DNA from: Suillus spraguei
Taxonomy: Eukaryota > Basidiomycota > Agaricomycetes > Boletales > Suillaceae
Assembly (NCBI GenBank): GCA_016800925.1
Contig: JABCPU010000966.1
Location: 1-20,023, forward strand
Direction: 5' to 3'
Length of the DNA: 20,023 nt
The translations under genes were made by a program, and so were the position numbers. This document shows, in pieces, positions 7,765 to 16,446 of this stretch (its first letter is position 1; every line of letters begins with the position of its first letter). The notes beneath the pieces were generated by a model, which searched no databases, was not told the DNA's origin, and saw nothing but the letters and a program-made list of their open reading frames with translations.

Positions 7765-7960
7765 AGATCAACACCACTCCACCATGGCCCTTTCTGTTCA
7801 TTGGACACACTCTGCTTATTGGAAGGTGAGTTTGTTTAAATATTTTGCTAAGTTCATCTTCCACTCAAACACACATCAGATGAGAGCAACTTCACCATCA
7901 ACCTAGAGTTGCCTTCACATTCGACCTTCAGAGCAACAATGCCAGGCCCTGTAGTAAGCT
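7765..7960 (+). other. Possible pair of exons around a 54-nt intron
   Basis: A polypyrimidine tract ending tttttcag (7759-7766) is followed by about 60 coding-like bases. Then GTGAGT at 7826 and acceptor CAG at 7877-7879 could form a 54-nt intron with a branch-like gctaag near 7847. Exon-like sequence follows, and one frame reads NFTINLELPSHSTFRATMPG (about 7886-7945) before entering the 70-77-bp tandem repeat. No start or complete frame can be fixed, and I do not recognise the protein. It could be a remnant of a spliced gene or chance. Confidence 0.25.
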
Positions 7961-7962
7961 GT

Positions 7963-8250
7963 TCTTGTCTTTTAGCTCACTTACCTGACACTGGTGATGC
8001 TCTGACCGCGTCCCGCTCTCAGGCAGTGTGTTTCTCATCTGTTAGCTTGCTTACTCAACCCTGATTATGCTTTGGAAATTGGCTGTGTCCCACTCTCAGG
8101 CAGTGCATTTCTTGTTCTGTTGGCTCACTTACTCACCCTGATGATGCACTGGTCACATCCCACTCCCAAATAGTGCATGTTCTCATCTTTGGCTCGCTTA
8201 ATACCCAACCCTGATGGCGCTCTTGTTGCGTCCCACTCTCAGAGTATGTG
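7963..8250. repeat. Tandem repeat, four units of 70-77 bp
   Basis: Each unit contains a ggctcrcttac block, a ctgatgatgc-like block and a tcccactctcaggcagtg block. The last block recurs at about 8011, 8088, 8158 and 8231, so units are 77, 70 and 73 bp. A diverged piece reappears near 8568-8690. Divergence between units is high, so the array is old. Units are not multiples of three throughout and contain stops, so it is not a protein repeat. Confidence 0.7.
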
Positions 8251-8699
8251 AAGGATTGATTAATGATGTTTGGGTCTAGTCCTTGGAAACATTCATATCT
8301 CAGGGACTTGGCCCACAATCTCTTCCATCTGAAAAGGGTCTCTTGGCAGTGTGCTCACTTTAGAATGGAGATGCTGAGTGGGAGTGTGCCATGTCTGAGA
8401 TATCAGGGTAGGTTCTCTCGTTCATTATTTTTTGTTCTACTCATGGCTGCCAATTTTGCCTCCTTGTCAGCCGTCTCATTTCTGTGAATTCCTTCATGTC
8501 CTGGAGACCATCATAAGGTGATGTCAAAGTCCAGGTATCGTCTGGCTAGCGATTTCATTTCCCGTGTTCTTGTCTTTTGGCTCGCTTGCCTGATGTTGGC
8601 TGCTTGTCACTGTCCAACAAGGAGGAAGTGTGTGATTTCAATGCTGGTGGTGCACTGGCGACAGCCCATTCTCATACGGTGTGTAACTTATGTTGTCTG
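8251..8699. other. Gene-free stretch with one diverged copy of the 70-77-bp repeat
   Basis: Short open frames of about 60-75 codons on both strands show no recognisable motif. The segment 8568-8690 resembles the preceding tandem repeat. Nothing else is supported. Confidence 0.35.
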
Positions 8700-9780
8700 T
8701 TGAAATGTTTACTGTTTCTTTTGACCTTGACAACACCAGAATGAATTTCTCTGCGATGGCCCAACAAGGTCATGTTTTGCCCTCACATGGTGTAATGAAC
8801 ATATTGGCACTGGCCTCAAAACCCTACCTTTTAGCACTCATCTCACGTCTATAGGAGTTACCACATGTCCATGGCTGTCTTACCCCTTTAGCATTGCTGG
8901 TGGCATCCCACGCTTACCACACACCATCCTGACTGCTGCACCATGTTCCACATACTGATGCCCTTCCATGTCCTTGCCGCATCTGCATAGCTCCATTTGG
9001 TGCATAGTTTGTACATGTCCATTTATCACTGATTCCACGGCAAGCCTTATTACATGTTGCCTCGTGCCGCAGCTGCCTCGCGCTACATTTACATATGGCA
9101 GTTACTGTACTTGAGCGCTACTGATTTCGCCTAATGCATCCTGAGTACATATGATTTAGGATATAAGCACCATGTAGCCCACACGATACAGGACCTCATT
9201 TTCACCATACTATAGGTCAGGATTAGTGTCTAGCTCTGGATCTACCCAGTAGTAGACTTAGTCTTTAAAGTTCTTTACTGCTCATTAATCTATTTCGCTC
9301 GTTCACCGTTACCACTGGCATACCACTAGATCCTTGACCCCTATTTTGACTGAACTTCATTCTCACCACTACTTTACTGCTGAAAGTACTGCGGCCTTCT
9401 TTACTGTTTCTTTGCACCACTCGCACCTTACCGCTACCGCTGATATTATTGCTTGTCACCACTCACTCAACACAACAGTTACTGACATTGTTTCAATGGC
9501 ACTAGTACCACTACTTACCACACTAGTTCCTGTGGCATCTTCGCTAGCCGCAGCAGCTTACTGCTGACTACAATGCTACATTCGCTCACTTATTTGACTT
9601 GGATTAGACTATACTAACAGGCATCCCCCTTTGGGGTCGAACACTCTTGTTTGACAAGTGAAGCAGACTAGATGGAGCGCAAGACTCACATACTAACTTA
9701 GGAGGTAGTTTATCTACAGCCCAGGTTAGGTTGTATCTTTACAACGGTATGTGGTGTTATCTTCTCAGGTGAATAGCTAA
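8700..9780 (+). other. Possible eroded LTR, boundaries not found
   Basis: No gene is credible; the longest open stretch (9334-9567) is a Thr/Ala/Ser/His-rich translation of pyrimidine-rich DNA. A TATA-like atataagc at 9161-9168 is followed by pyrimidine-rich sequence and then small hairpins (ccccctttgggg near 9626, and GTTGTA/TACAAC around tctt near 9730). This is the same layout as the solo LTR at 4695-5559. I could not find matching ends or a target duplication, so this is only a resemblance. Confidence 0.2.
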
Positions 9781-10360
9781 ACCAAACTTTTCTCATTGCC
9801 TCGTCAGATGGTGCATGTTTCCATATCACACATGTGTTATGTGGCACACACTTCCTGTCTTCTAGAAAGTTGAAATGGGAGCCGTACATCGTGGTGGTGA
9901 GAGGCAGGGAACGAGAGGAGCAATGATTGGTTCAGGAGTGGGGCAGATCCATAGGAGAGCATATAGTCATATGATAGCTTTGTATTCGTATTCAGATGCT
10001 AATCCAATACAATCATGATGGTATTCAGACTGAAATTAGACATGTGGACACTACAAACCAGATATAATTCAGCTGTCAGAATAGCACTAGAATTACAGAT
10101 TCAGACTCTGTAAGAACCAGTGATCCTATGTCAGGTTAGAACCAGAAACGGGTACTTCCCACTGCTCTGTCACCTCGGGATTTGCATGATTTTCCACCTC
10201 TGATTACATACTGGTTATGTCCGCTATGCCTCCTCTTAGTCATATGATCTGAAGGTTTGCTGGTCATTGCAAAAACACTTTCATTACTTTCAATTAAATA
10301 GTCTTGAAACTACAAGCATAAATGAGGAGCCCCTTCAGTGACAAACTCTGTACTATATGG
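9781..10360. other. Featureless non-coding stretch
   Basis: There is no coding frame of note, no repeat and no clear hairpin. The middle part (about 9960-10120) is AT-rich with several attcaga words. Confidence 0.4.
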
Positions 10361-10432
10361 GTCACCTGACCCATATAATATCCCATCCAAGACGGGCCAG
10401 CAGACCATGGGCCAAGGTTATGTATATCCTCG

Positions 10433-10805
10433 ATGTTGATGGATGGGCCAGGGAGAATATTATTTCCGATAGAGACGGGTGGGCCAGGAGACTTTTATTT
10501 TCGGGAGAGATGGGTGGGCCAAGGTAAGAGAATATTACATATACGGGTGGGCCAACGTGGGGTGTATTACATGGATGGGTGGGCCGAGGGTGCAGTAAAA
10601 TATTTATTGCATAGACGGGTGGGCCGAGGTAAGAAAATATTACATATATGGGTGGGCCAATGTGGGGTATATTACATGGATGGGTGGGCCGAGGGTGCAG
10701 TAAAATATTTATTGCATAGATAGGTGGGCCGACATGGGGCAATTTTACATAGATGGGTGGGCCGACGTGGAGGCATATTGCATATATGGGTGGGCCTAGA
10801 TATGT
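10433..10805. repeat. Minisatellite with 32-39-bp units and an exact 105-bp higher-order period
   Basis: A gggtgggcc core recurs about every 32-39 bp. Three unit types (continuing ...aggtaag, ...aaygtgggg and ...gagggtgcag) repeat as a block: block starts at 10512, 10617 and 10722 are exactly 105 bp apart. The two full blocks are nearly identical, while the edge units are diverged. Because 105 is divisible by three, long open frames arise on both strands by periodicity. The unit is GC-skewed (G on plus). Confidence 0.85.
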
Positions 10806-10949
10806 ATCATAAAGATGTACAGCTGATGTAGCCACCAGAGAATCAAATACATAGGATACATGCACCCTATGAGTGGATATACCTACCATGGACCACCAAA
10901 TCTAAACCCCAAAGCACGAAAACCTGAATGCACCATGTCTGACATTCAC
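10806..10949. other. Short unique spacer between minisatellite and palindrome
   Basis: The region is non-coding. I see nothing here beyond ordinary sequence. Confidence 0.35.
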
Positions 10950-12765
10950 CAATAATTGGGGTGCTGGGTGCCGGATGCCAAGTCCTGAAACCTGGAACTC
11001 GAAACTGGAGATTCAAACTAGAGATTTCCTGAATTCCGGATATCCGGACACCCGAAACACAACACACAAGGTGAAAGATTTAAAGTCCATGTGTCGAGTC
11101 ATCAGGTGCAGAGTACCAAAACTAGAAACTCGAGATTCGAGAAAAACAGACATCTACCAAAAATGTGTGGATCAAAGTTTTGTTGTTGCCTGACATTTTT
11201 CTGAGTCCTGAGGACGAACCCCAAAATTGTGGACTACTGGATTTCGGGATTCGGGGTTTTGGCACTCGAGATTTGAGATTTGAGACGAAAAAGATATCTA
11301 CCAAAAAGTGTGGATCAAAGTCATTTTATTGCCTAACATTTTTTTTGGTCTCAAGTGCAGAAGCCCGAATACCGAACCCCAAACCCCTAAATAAGTAGAC
11401 TACCGGAGTTCAGAGTTCAGGGTTCGGCACTTAGAATGTGTGGATCAATAGGTGTCTATTGCCTCACAGTGTTTGAATCCCAAGTCATGAGTGCTGGGTG
11501 CTGGGGTTCAGGGTTCAGCACTGACAATATGTTGATCATATCTTTCACATTATGAGTACCAAGTCCCGAGTCCCCGAGTGCTGGGTGCAGAGTTCGGGGT
11601 TCAGCACTCAACATGTGTAAATCAATATCTTTGTATTGCCTCACATTGTTCTAACTCCCGGTGCCGGGAGAGTGCCGGGTGCCAAGAGTTCGGGGTTCAC
11701 CACATAAAATATGTGGATCAATATCTTTCACATTGTTATGAGTCCCGAATCCCGATCCCCGAGTGCCGGGTGCCGGAGTTCAGGGTTCAGCACTCAACAT
11801 GTGTAAATCAATATCTTTGTATTGCCTCACATTGTTCTAACTCCAGTGCTGGGTTTTGGTGTTAAAATATGTGGATCAATATCTTTCACATTGTTATGAG
11901 TCCCGAGTGCCGAGGTGCCGGAGTTCGGGGTTCGGCACATAAAATATGTGGATCGATATCTTTCACATTGTTATGAGTCCTGAATCCCGATCCCTGAGTG
12001 CCGGTGCCGGAGTTTGGGGTTCGGCACTCAACATGTGTAAATCAATATCTTTGTATTGCCTCACATTGTTCTAATCCCGGGTGCCAGAGTTTGGGGGTTC
12101 AGCACATAAAATATGTGGATCAATATCTTTCACTTGTTATGAGTCCCCAAATCCTGATCCCTGAGTGCTGGGTGCCGGAGTTCGGGTTCGGCACTCAACA
12201 TGTGTAAGTCAATATCTTTGGATTGCCTCACATTGTTCTAACTCCAGGTGCTGGGGTTCGGGGTTCAGTGACAATATGTGGATCAATATCTTTCACATTC
12301 TTATGAGGCCCAAGTCCTGATTCCTGACTGCGGGTGCCGGAGTTCAGGGTTCGGTGTCAAAATATGTGCATCAATATCTTTCACATTGTTATGAGTCCCA
12401 AGGCCCGAGTCCCGAGTGCCGGGTGCCAGAGTTCGGGGTTCGGCACTCAACATGTGTGAATCAATATCTCTGTGTTGCCTCACATTGTTCTAAGTCCCAG
12501 GTACTGAGTCCCGGGTGCCAGGGGTTGGGGTTCGGCACTTAAAATATGTAGATCAATATTTTTCACATGGTGATGAGTCCTGAGTCCTGGGTGCTGGGGT
12601 TCGGGGTTCGGCACTTAAGATGTATGGATTGATATGTTTCACATTGTTACCTGGCACCCGGCACAAGGTGACTCAACAGATAGGTTTCAAATTCTTTACA
12701 TTTTGTGTTGAGTCCTGAGTGCCAGGTGCTGGGGTTCGGGGTTCGGCACTCAAAATGTGTGAATC
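10950..12765 (+). repeat. Satellite A array, left arm
   Basis: Monomers of roughly 85-95 bp combine an AT-rich half (aatcaatatctttgtattg followed by cctcacattgtt) with a GC-rich half (gtgccgggtgccggagttc, ggggttcggcactc). They alternate as two subtypes, one with acatgtgtaaatc...attgcctcac and one with aatatgtggatc...cacattgttatgag, giving dimers of about 165-190 bp with some extra units (acatgtg starts near 11611, 11797, 12031, 12198, 12450). The outer units (10950-11450) are far more diverged than the inner ones. The array is non-coding despite short open frames. Confidence 0.85.
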
Positions 12766-12930
12766 AATGTGAAGCAATAAAAAGACTTTGACCCACACAT
12801 TTTTAGTGCTGAACCCTGAACTCTGACATCTGGTAGTCCACAATTTTGGGGTTTGGCACTCGTGATTCTGCACTCAGGACTCAGAAAAATGTGAGACAAT
12901 AAAAGGAATTTGATCCACACATTTAAAACT
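12766..12930 (-). repeat. Satellite A module in opposite orientation, left arm
   Basis: Around 12768 the A monomer flips: after aatgtgtgaatcaatgtg the sequence reads gcaataaaaagactttgac and then ccacacatttttagtgctga, the reverse of the preceding units. The flipped module ends at the first B unit. The right arm has the mirror image at about 18535-18690. Confidence 0.7.
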
Positions 12931-12970
12931 TGAAACTCACAAAATGTATATCATGTAAATTTTCTATTTC

Positions 12971-13692
12971 CTTACACAGTTCACCAAGTGTCAAGTACCA
13001 AGACCTGAGACCTGAATCCTGAATTCCTGGCAATGTACCAAGTGCCGAGTGCTGAGTGCCGAAACCCAAAACTTGAAACTTGAAATACAACACTTGAAAC
13101 TTGCAAAAATCTGTATCATGTAAAATTTCTATTTCCTTACACAATTCACCGAGTGTTGAGTACCAAGACCCAAGACCTGAATCCTGAATGTAGGGTTGGC
13201 AGGCCAGCTGCGGAGGTCCGGAGGTCCGGAGATATGGAGATTGGGGCCAGAGATCATAGTGGAGATGGGGTGTGAAATATGGTATGTGACAGAAACTTGC
13301 AAAAATGTATATCATGTAAAATTTCTATTTCCTTACACAGTTCACCAATTGTCAAGTAACAAGACCTGAGACCCAAATCCTGAATTCCTGGCAATGTATG
13401 AAGTGCTGAGTGCTGAGTGCTGAGTGCCGAAGCCCAAGACCCAAAACTTGAAATTTCAAAACTCGCAAACATCTGTATCATGTACAATTTCTATTTTGTT
13501 ACACAGTTCACCGAGTGTTGAGTACCAAGACCTGAGACCCAAATCCCGAATTTAGGGTTGGCAGGCTAGCTGCGGAGGTCCGGAGGTCCGGAGATATGGA
13601 GATCAGGGCCAGAGATCATAGTGGAGATGGGTGTGAAATACGGTATGTGACAGAAACTCGCAAAAATGTATATCATGTAAAATTTCTATTTC
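12971..13692 (+). repeat. 361-bp tandem duplication within left B array
   Basis: Units 12971-13331 and 13332-13692 begin at the same cttacacag word and each contain two B monomers plus module C. The next cttacaca is at 13693, so the period is 361 bp twice. The right arm carries only one such block, so the duplication is specific to the left arm or was lost on the right. Confidence 0.75.
13550..13656 (+). repeat. Module C (about 107 bp) in left arm, second copy
   Basis: The module reads tttagggttggcaggctagc, then tccggaggtccggag, and ends near gtatgtgacagaa. It differs from the right-arm copy (18176-18283, inverted) at about two positions. An earlier left copy at 13189-13294 is more diverged. 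It replaces the usual GC-rich half of a B unit and serves as a unique landmark. Confidence 0.75.
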
Positions 13693-14007
13693 CTTACACA
13701 GTTCATCGAGTGTTGAGTAGCAAGACCTGAGACCCGAATTCCTGGCAATGTAGCAAGTGCCGAGTGCCAAAGCCCAAAACCCAAAACTTGAAACTTGAAA
13801 CTCAAAACTCGCAACATCTGTATCATGTAAAATTTCTATTTCCTTACACAGTTCACTGAGTGTTGAGTACCAAGCCCTGAGACATAAATTCCTGGCAATG
13901 TAGCAAGTGCTGAGTGCCAAAGCCCGAAACTTGAAACTTGAAACTCAAAACTCGCAAACATCTGTATCATGTAAAATTTCTATTTCCTTACACAGTTCAC
14001 TGAGTGA

Positions 14008-14163
14008 TTTCATTCCTCCAGATCTCCCTGTATTCCTCTCCAGACATATTCCCATGCCACATGCATTACACCATTTGAGGTATGTCCTTGTCTCCAGCTC
14101 TCAATTACCTCTGTTTCTGTCTTGATAATCTCTTTCGTACATATCTCATCTCTGAGTTCATTT
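14008..14163. other. Non-satellite sequence at start of the left-arm insert
   Basis: Satellite B ends near 14007 and this pyrimidine-rich sequence has no counterpart in the right arm. There is no gene. It may belong to the inserted element or mark a deletion edge. Confidence 0.4.
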
Positions 14164-14256
14164 TGTTATGTTCCGTTGTACTTAGTAGTATCTTTCCACA
14201 TGGTTCATACATAGCCTTGAATTATGCTTACTGATCCTTACCTATGATACCTACAG

Positions 14257-14264
14257 TATATAAA
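14257..14264 (+). promoter_or_regulatory. TATA box of the candidate left-arm LTR
   Basis: TATATAAA lies about 90 bp from the proposed LTR start, with an 8-bp stem and 7-base loop immediately downstream at 14270-14292. It is a motif match only. Confidence 0.4.
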
Positions 14265-14658
14265 CTCGCACTGAAGTACTCTGGACTTCAGTTTGGTCAT
14301 TACTGTCTGATTACTTACTTTCTTCTTTCTACTTATTCTCCACTTTATATCTTGCTACCTTCTCATGTCAATATAACTCCATTCCATTCTCGCACTTGGG
14401 CTCCGGCCTTGTAAGCCTCCAGTTCAGGCCTATGGGAGTATTCCCTAGCCGGACCTTTGACCCTTTGTTATATTATACTTTCTGAACTTTGTCCGAAACT
14501 CCAGTCTTTATCTCTGTTTACCTCCAACTCTACCTTTGGTAGTCTTCCTCTGTTTGTTTCTACTCCGGACTTCATCCGTATAAGCTGTACCTTCCTTACA
14601 TAATCTCCGGACCTTACTCCTCCATAGTAGGCAATACTTCCCCCCAAATCCACAGAGC

Positions 14659-14821
14659 TCCGCTCCTCTGCTCCTCCGCTCCTCTGCTCCTCTGCTCCTC
14701 TGCTCCTCTGCTCCTCTGCTCCTCTGCTCCTCTGTCCTCCGCTCCTCTGTCCTCCATTTCGCCACTCCTCCATTTCTCCACTCCTCCACTCCTCCATTCT
14801 CTATTCCTCCACTCCTCATCC
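14659..14821. repeat. (CTCCTCTG)n microsatellite grading into ctcctccatt variants
   Basis: About nine near-perfect 8-bp units occupy 14661-14735 and are followed by looser pyrimidine repeats. The minus strand gives an Arg/Glu/Ser/Gly-rich open stretch that is a by-product of the repeat, not a gene. Confidence 0.85.
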
Positions 14822-15270
14822 TGGACCTCCTATCTCTGGACCTCTTGTCCTGTCCTATCCTATCCTTGACCTCCTGTGGATCATATTCCCTGGAGCCTTG
14901 CTCCAATCTGCCCTAGACTTCATCCAGTGGTCTTCCCTTCACCCATTCTACTTGGGACTTGTCCCAGTAGTCTTACCTCTATCTCCGCCTACCTGCGCAT
15001 AGTTTTCTACACTTCTCCAGAAGTTATTGGGCTCTATGGAGCAATCCAGCCAAGAGTTCCTCCAAGGTTCTCCCTCGGACTTCACAAGAACTCCTCTTTG
15101 GACTTCATATGAAATTAGGGGCATGTACTCAGGCAAGGGGCACAGCGCACAAGCTGAGGCCAAGCCCCATGAATTAGTATGACCCTCCAGTACGACCCCA
15201 TGCAAAGCTGGAACTTCTGAATTGCCTCTGGTTTTGCATGGCCATAACAGTTTTGAGTTTCGGCACTCAG

Positions 15271-15398
15271 CACTCAGTGATTCAATAATTTGCTTCTGGC
15301 AGAGGTAACATTCATTGAAAAAATTTGTATATACATCAATTACTATGCAATTATGCCAACCTCCTCACAAGACCCTTTAACCTTCACCTCAACATCCA
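15271..15398 (+). repeat. Inner inverted arm, left copy (128 bp)
   Basis: It pairs without gaps with 16319-16446 (position sum 31717 throughout), with five mismatches. The sequence is not satellite: it includes attcaataatttgcttctgg and a segment ending cttcacctcaacatcca. It lies directly next to satellite-type sequence on its outer side. Confidence 0.9.
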
Positions 15399-16318
15399 AG
15401 AACAAAAACATAGAAAGTCGCATTTCTCACACTTTTGATGTTTTCAGTATCTTACTCTTGCATAAATAATACAGCCTCTTCATATATCATTATAATACCA
15501 TATATACTTGCTTTGTATGACAAGGATCAGCTTAAAATAGGCCGGAGTTTTGAACTAGTGTGAATGCTTACTATTTCTACTGATAAGGAGCCCATACTTT
15601 CAAAACATCAAAGTTTATTAATCAGACACCTGGAGTAGATTTAAAATACATTCACTATGATATATCTAAATTTATAAAACCATCCAACAAGAATTGAGTG
15701 CTGAGGAAGTGAAATAGATAAGAAATTGACTGTGGGAAAGTTCAAAGTCCCAAAATATCGAAAATGGTCAGTTGGGCAGTTGTAGGACTTTGACGCTGGG
15801 TCAACTGAGATATACACCACATCCCTTTCACCACCCTCCAACCTCAGGGCAATATGCAGTATAGGTTCCTTTAGTAGTCTAACATGTATCTTACATATTT
15901 TGAATGAAATATTTAAACTGTACCATATATAAATGTGACTTTGTGTAAAAAGATGTCAATTGTCACTTTTCACACATATGTCATTTTACTTATCATTCAG
16001 TCAGTCCTTCATGGATCTTTCTAAAACTTCAAATACATCATTAGGGACATATATGAGAGGTAAATCACGCATCAGATCACTTATCACAAGCTTGATTATT
16101 ATGTAGGCTTCTTATCAGTAGAAATATCCCCTGTACATGACATATCAGATTTGTGGCCTATATACAACTGATCCTTTGCATATGACACATGTGGGAGTGT
16201 ACTACTGTTGATGTCTGAGCAGGGCTGGCCATTTATGCAATGATAAGACATTGAAAAACTTTAAAAATGATTGAGGAGCAACAGGAGGGCATCCATGATA
16301 AGATGGTCGAGATTGAAC
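15399..16318. other. AT-rich unique core of the palindrome (920 bp)
   Basis: No internal repeat and no frame longer than about 66 codons is present. The region is AT-rich with runs such as tatatatc and catatataaatgtg. It is the only non-repetitive part of the palindrome. It could be a centromere-like core, the loop of a foldback element, or simply the spacer left by an inverted duplication. Sequence alone cannot decide. Confidence 0.6.
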
Positions 16319-16446
16319 TGGATGTTGAGGTGAAGGTTAAAGGGTCTTGTGAGGAGGTGGACATAATTGCATAGTGATAGATGTATATACAATTTTTTTC
16401 AATGAATGTTACCTCTGCCAGAAGCAAATTATTGAATCACTGAGTG
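16319..16446 (-). repeat. Inner inverted arm, right copy (128 bp)
   Basis: This is the reverse complement of 15271-15398 with five mismatches and no indels. Satellite begins immediately after it (gccgagtcctgagtgctgag). Confidence 0.9.

Larger units (their letters stand above)
12931..14007 (+). repeat. Satellite B array, left arm (about seven units)
   Basis: Units of about 142-202 bp contain atcatgtaaaatttctattt followed by ccttacacagttcaccgagt, a GC-richer accaagacctgagaccc block, attcctggcaatgta and a run of aaacttgaaacttgaaact. Anchor positions of ctatttcctta are near 12963, 13128, 13324, 13485, 13687, 13838 and 13980. Many C-to-T and G-to-A differences separate these from right-arm units. 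The array stops abruptly at about 14007 where the insert begins. Confidence 0.85.
14164..15249 (+). mobile_element. Candidate LTR inserted in the left arm (about 1.09 kb)
   Basis: The segment starts TGTTATG and ends CATAACA, a 7-bp perfect inverted terminus of LTR type. Satellite sequence resumes directly after it (gttttgagtttcggcactca). It contains TATATAAA at 14257-14264 followed by a hairpin (14270-14277/14285-14292) and long pyrimidine-rich sequence, a plan like that of the solo LTR at 4695-5559. The expected target duplication is imperfect (cattt against gtttt) and 156 bases of non-satellite DNA precede it, so the left boundary is uncertain. It encodes no protein. Confidence 0.4.

Noticed and set aside
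9334..9567. 77-codon open frame rich in Thr, Ala, Ser and His
   Set aside because: Composition reflects pyrimidine-rich DNA, there is no motif, and an overlapping minus-strand frame (9265-9462) is also open.
10362..10889. 175-codon open frame on the minus strand with GPP/HP repeats
   Set aside because: It coincides with the 105-bp minisatellite, the plus strand is open too, and there is no start context, intron or recognisable fold. Periodicity explains it.
11600..12600. ggttcgg words resembling a tRNA B box, hinting at a SINE
   Set aside because: Only the first six bases fit, there is no A box at the right distance, no tRNA fold and no poly-A tail.
10950..14007. Repeated units with similar spacing, as in a CRISPR array
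   Set aside because: Units are 85-200 bp, the supposed spacers are also repeated, and there are no cas genes. The context is eukaryotic.
14468..14906. Minus-strand open frames rich in Arg, Glu, Ser and Gly (two overlapping frames)
   Set aside because: They translate the CTCCTCTG microsatellite and its flanks. Two frames open at once is typical of such repeats.
15271..16446. Classic terminal-inverted-repeat DNA transposon of 1.18 kb
   Set aside because: There is no target duplication beside the arms, no transposase, and the inverted symmetry continues far outside into the satellites. It is kept only as part of the larger palindrome.
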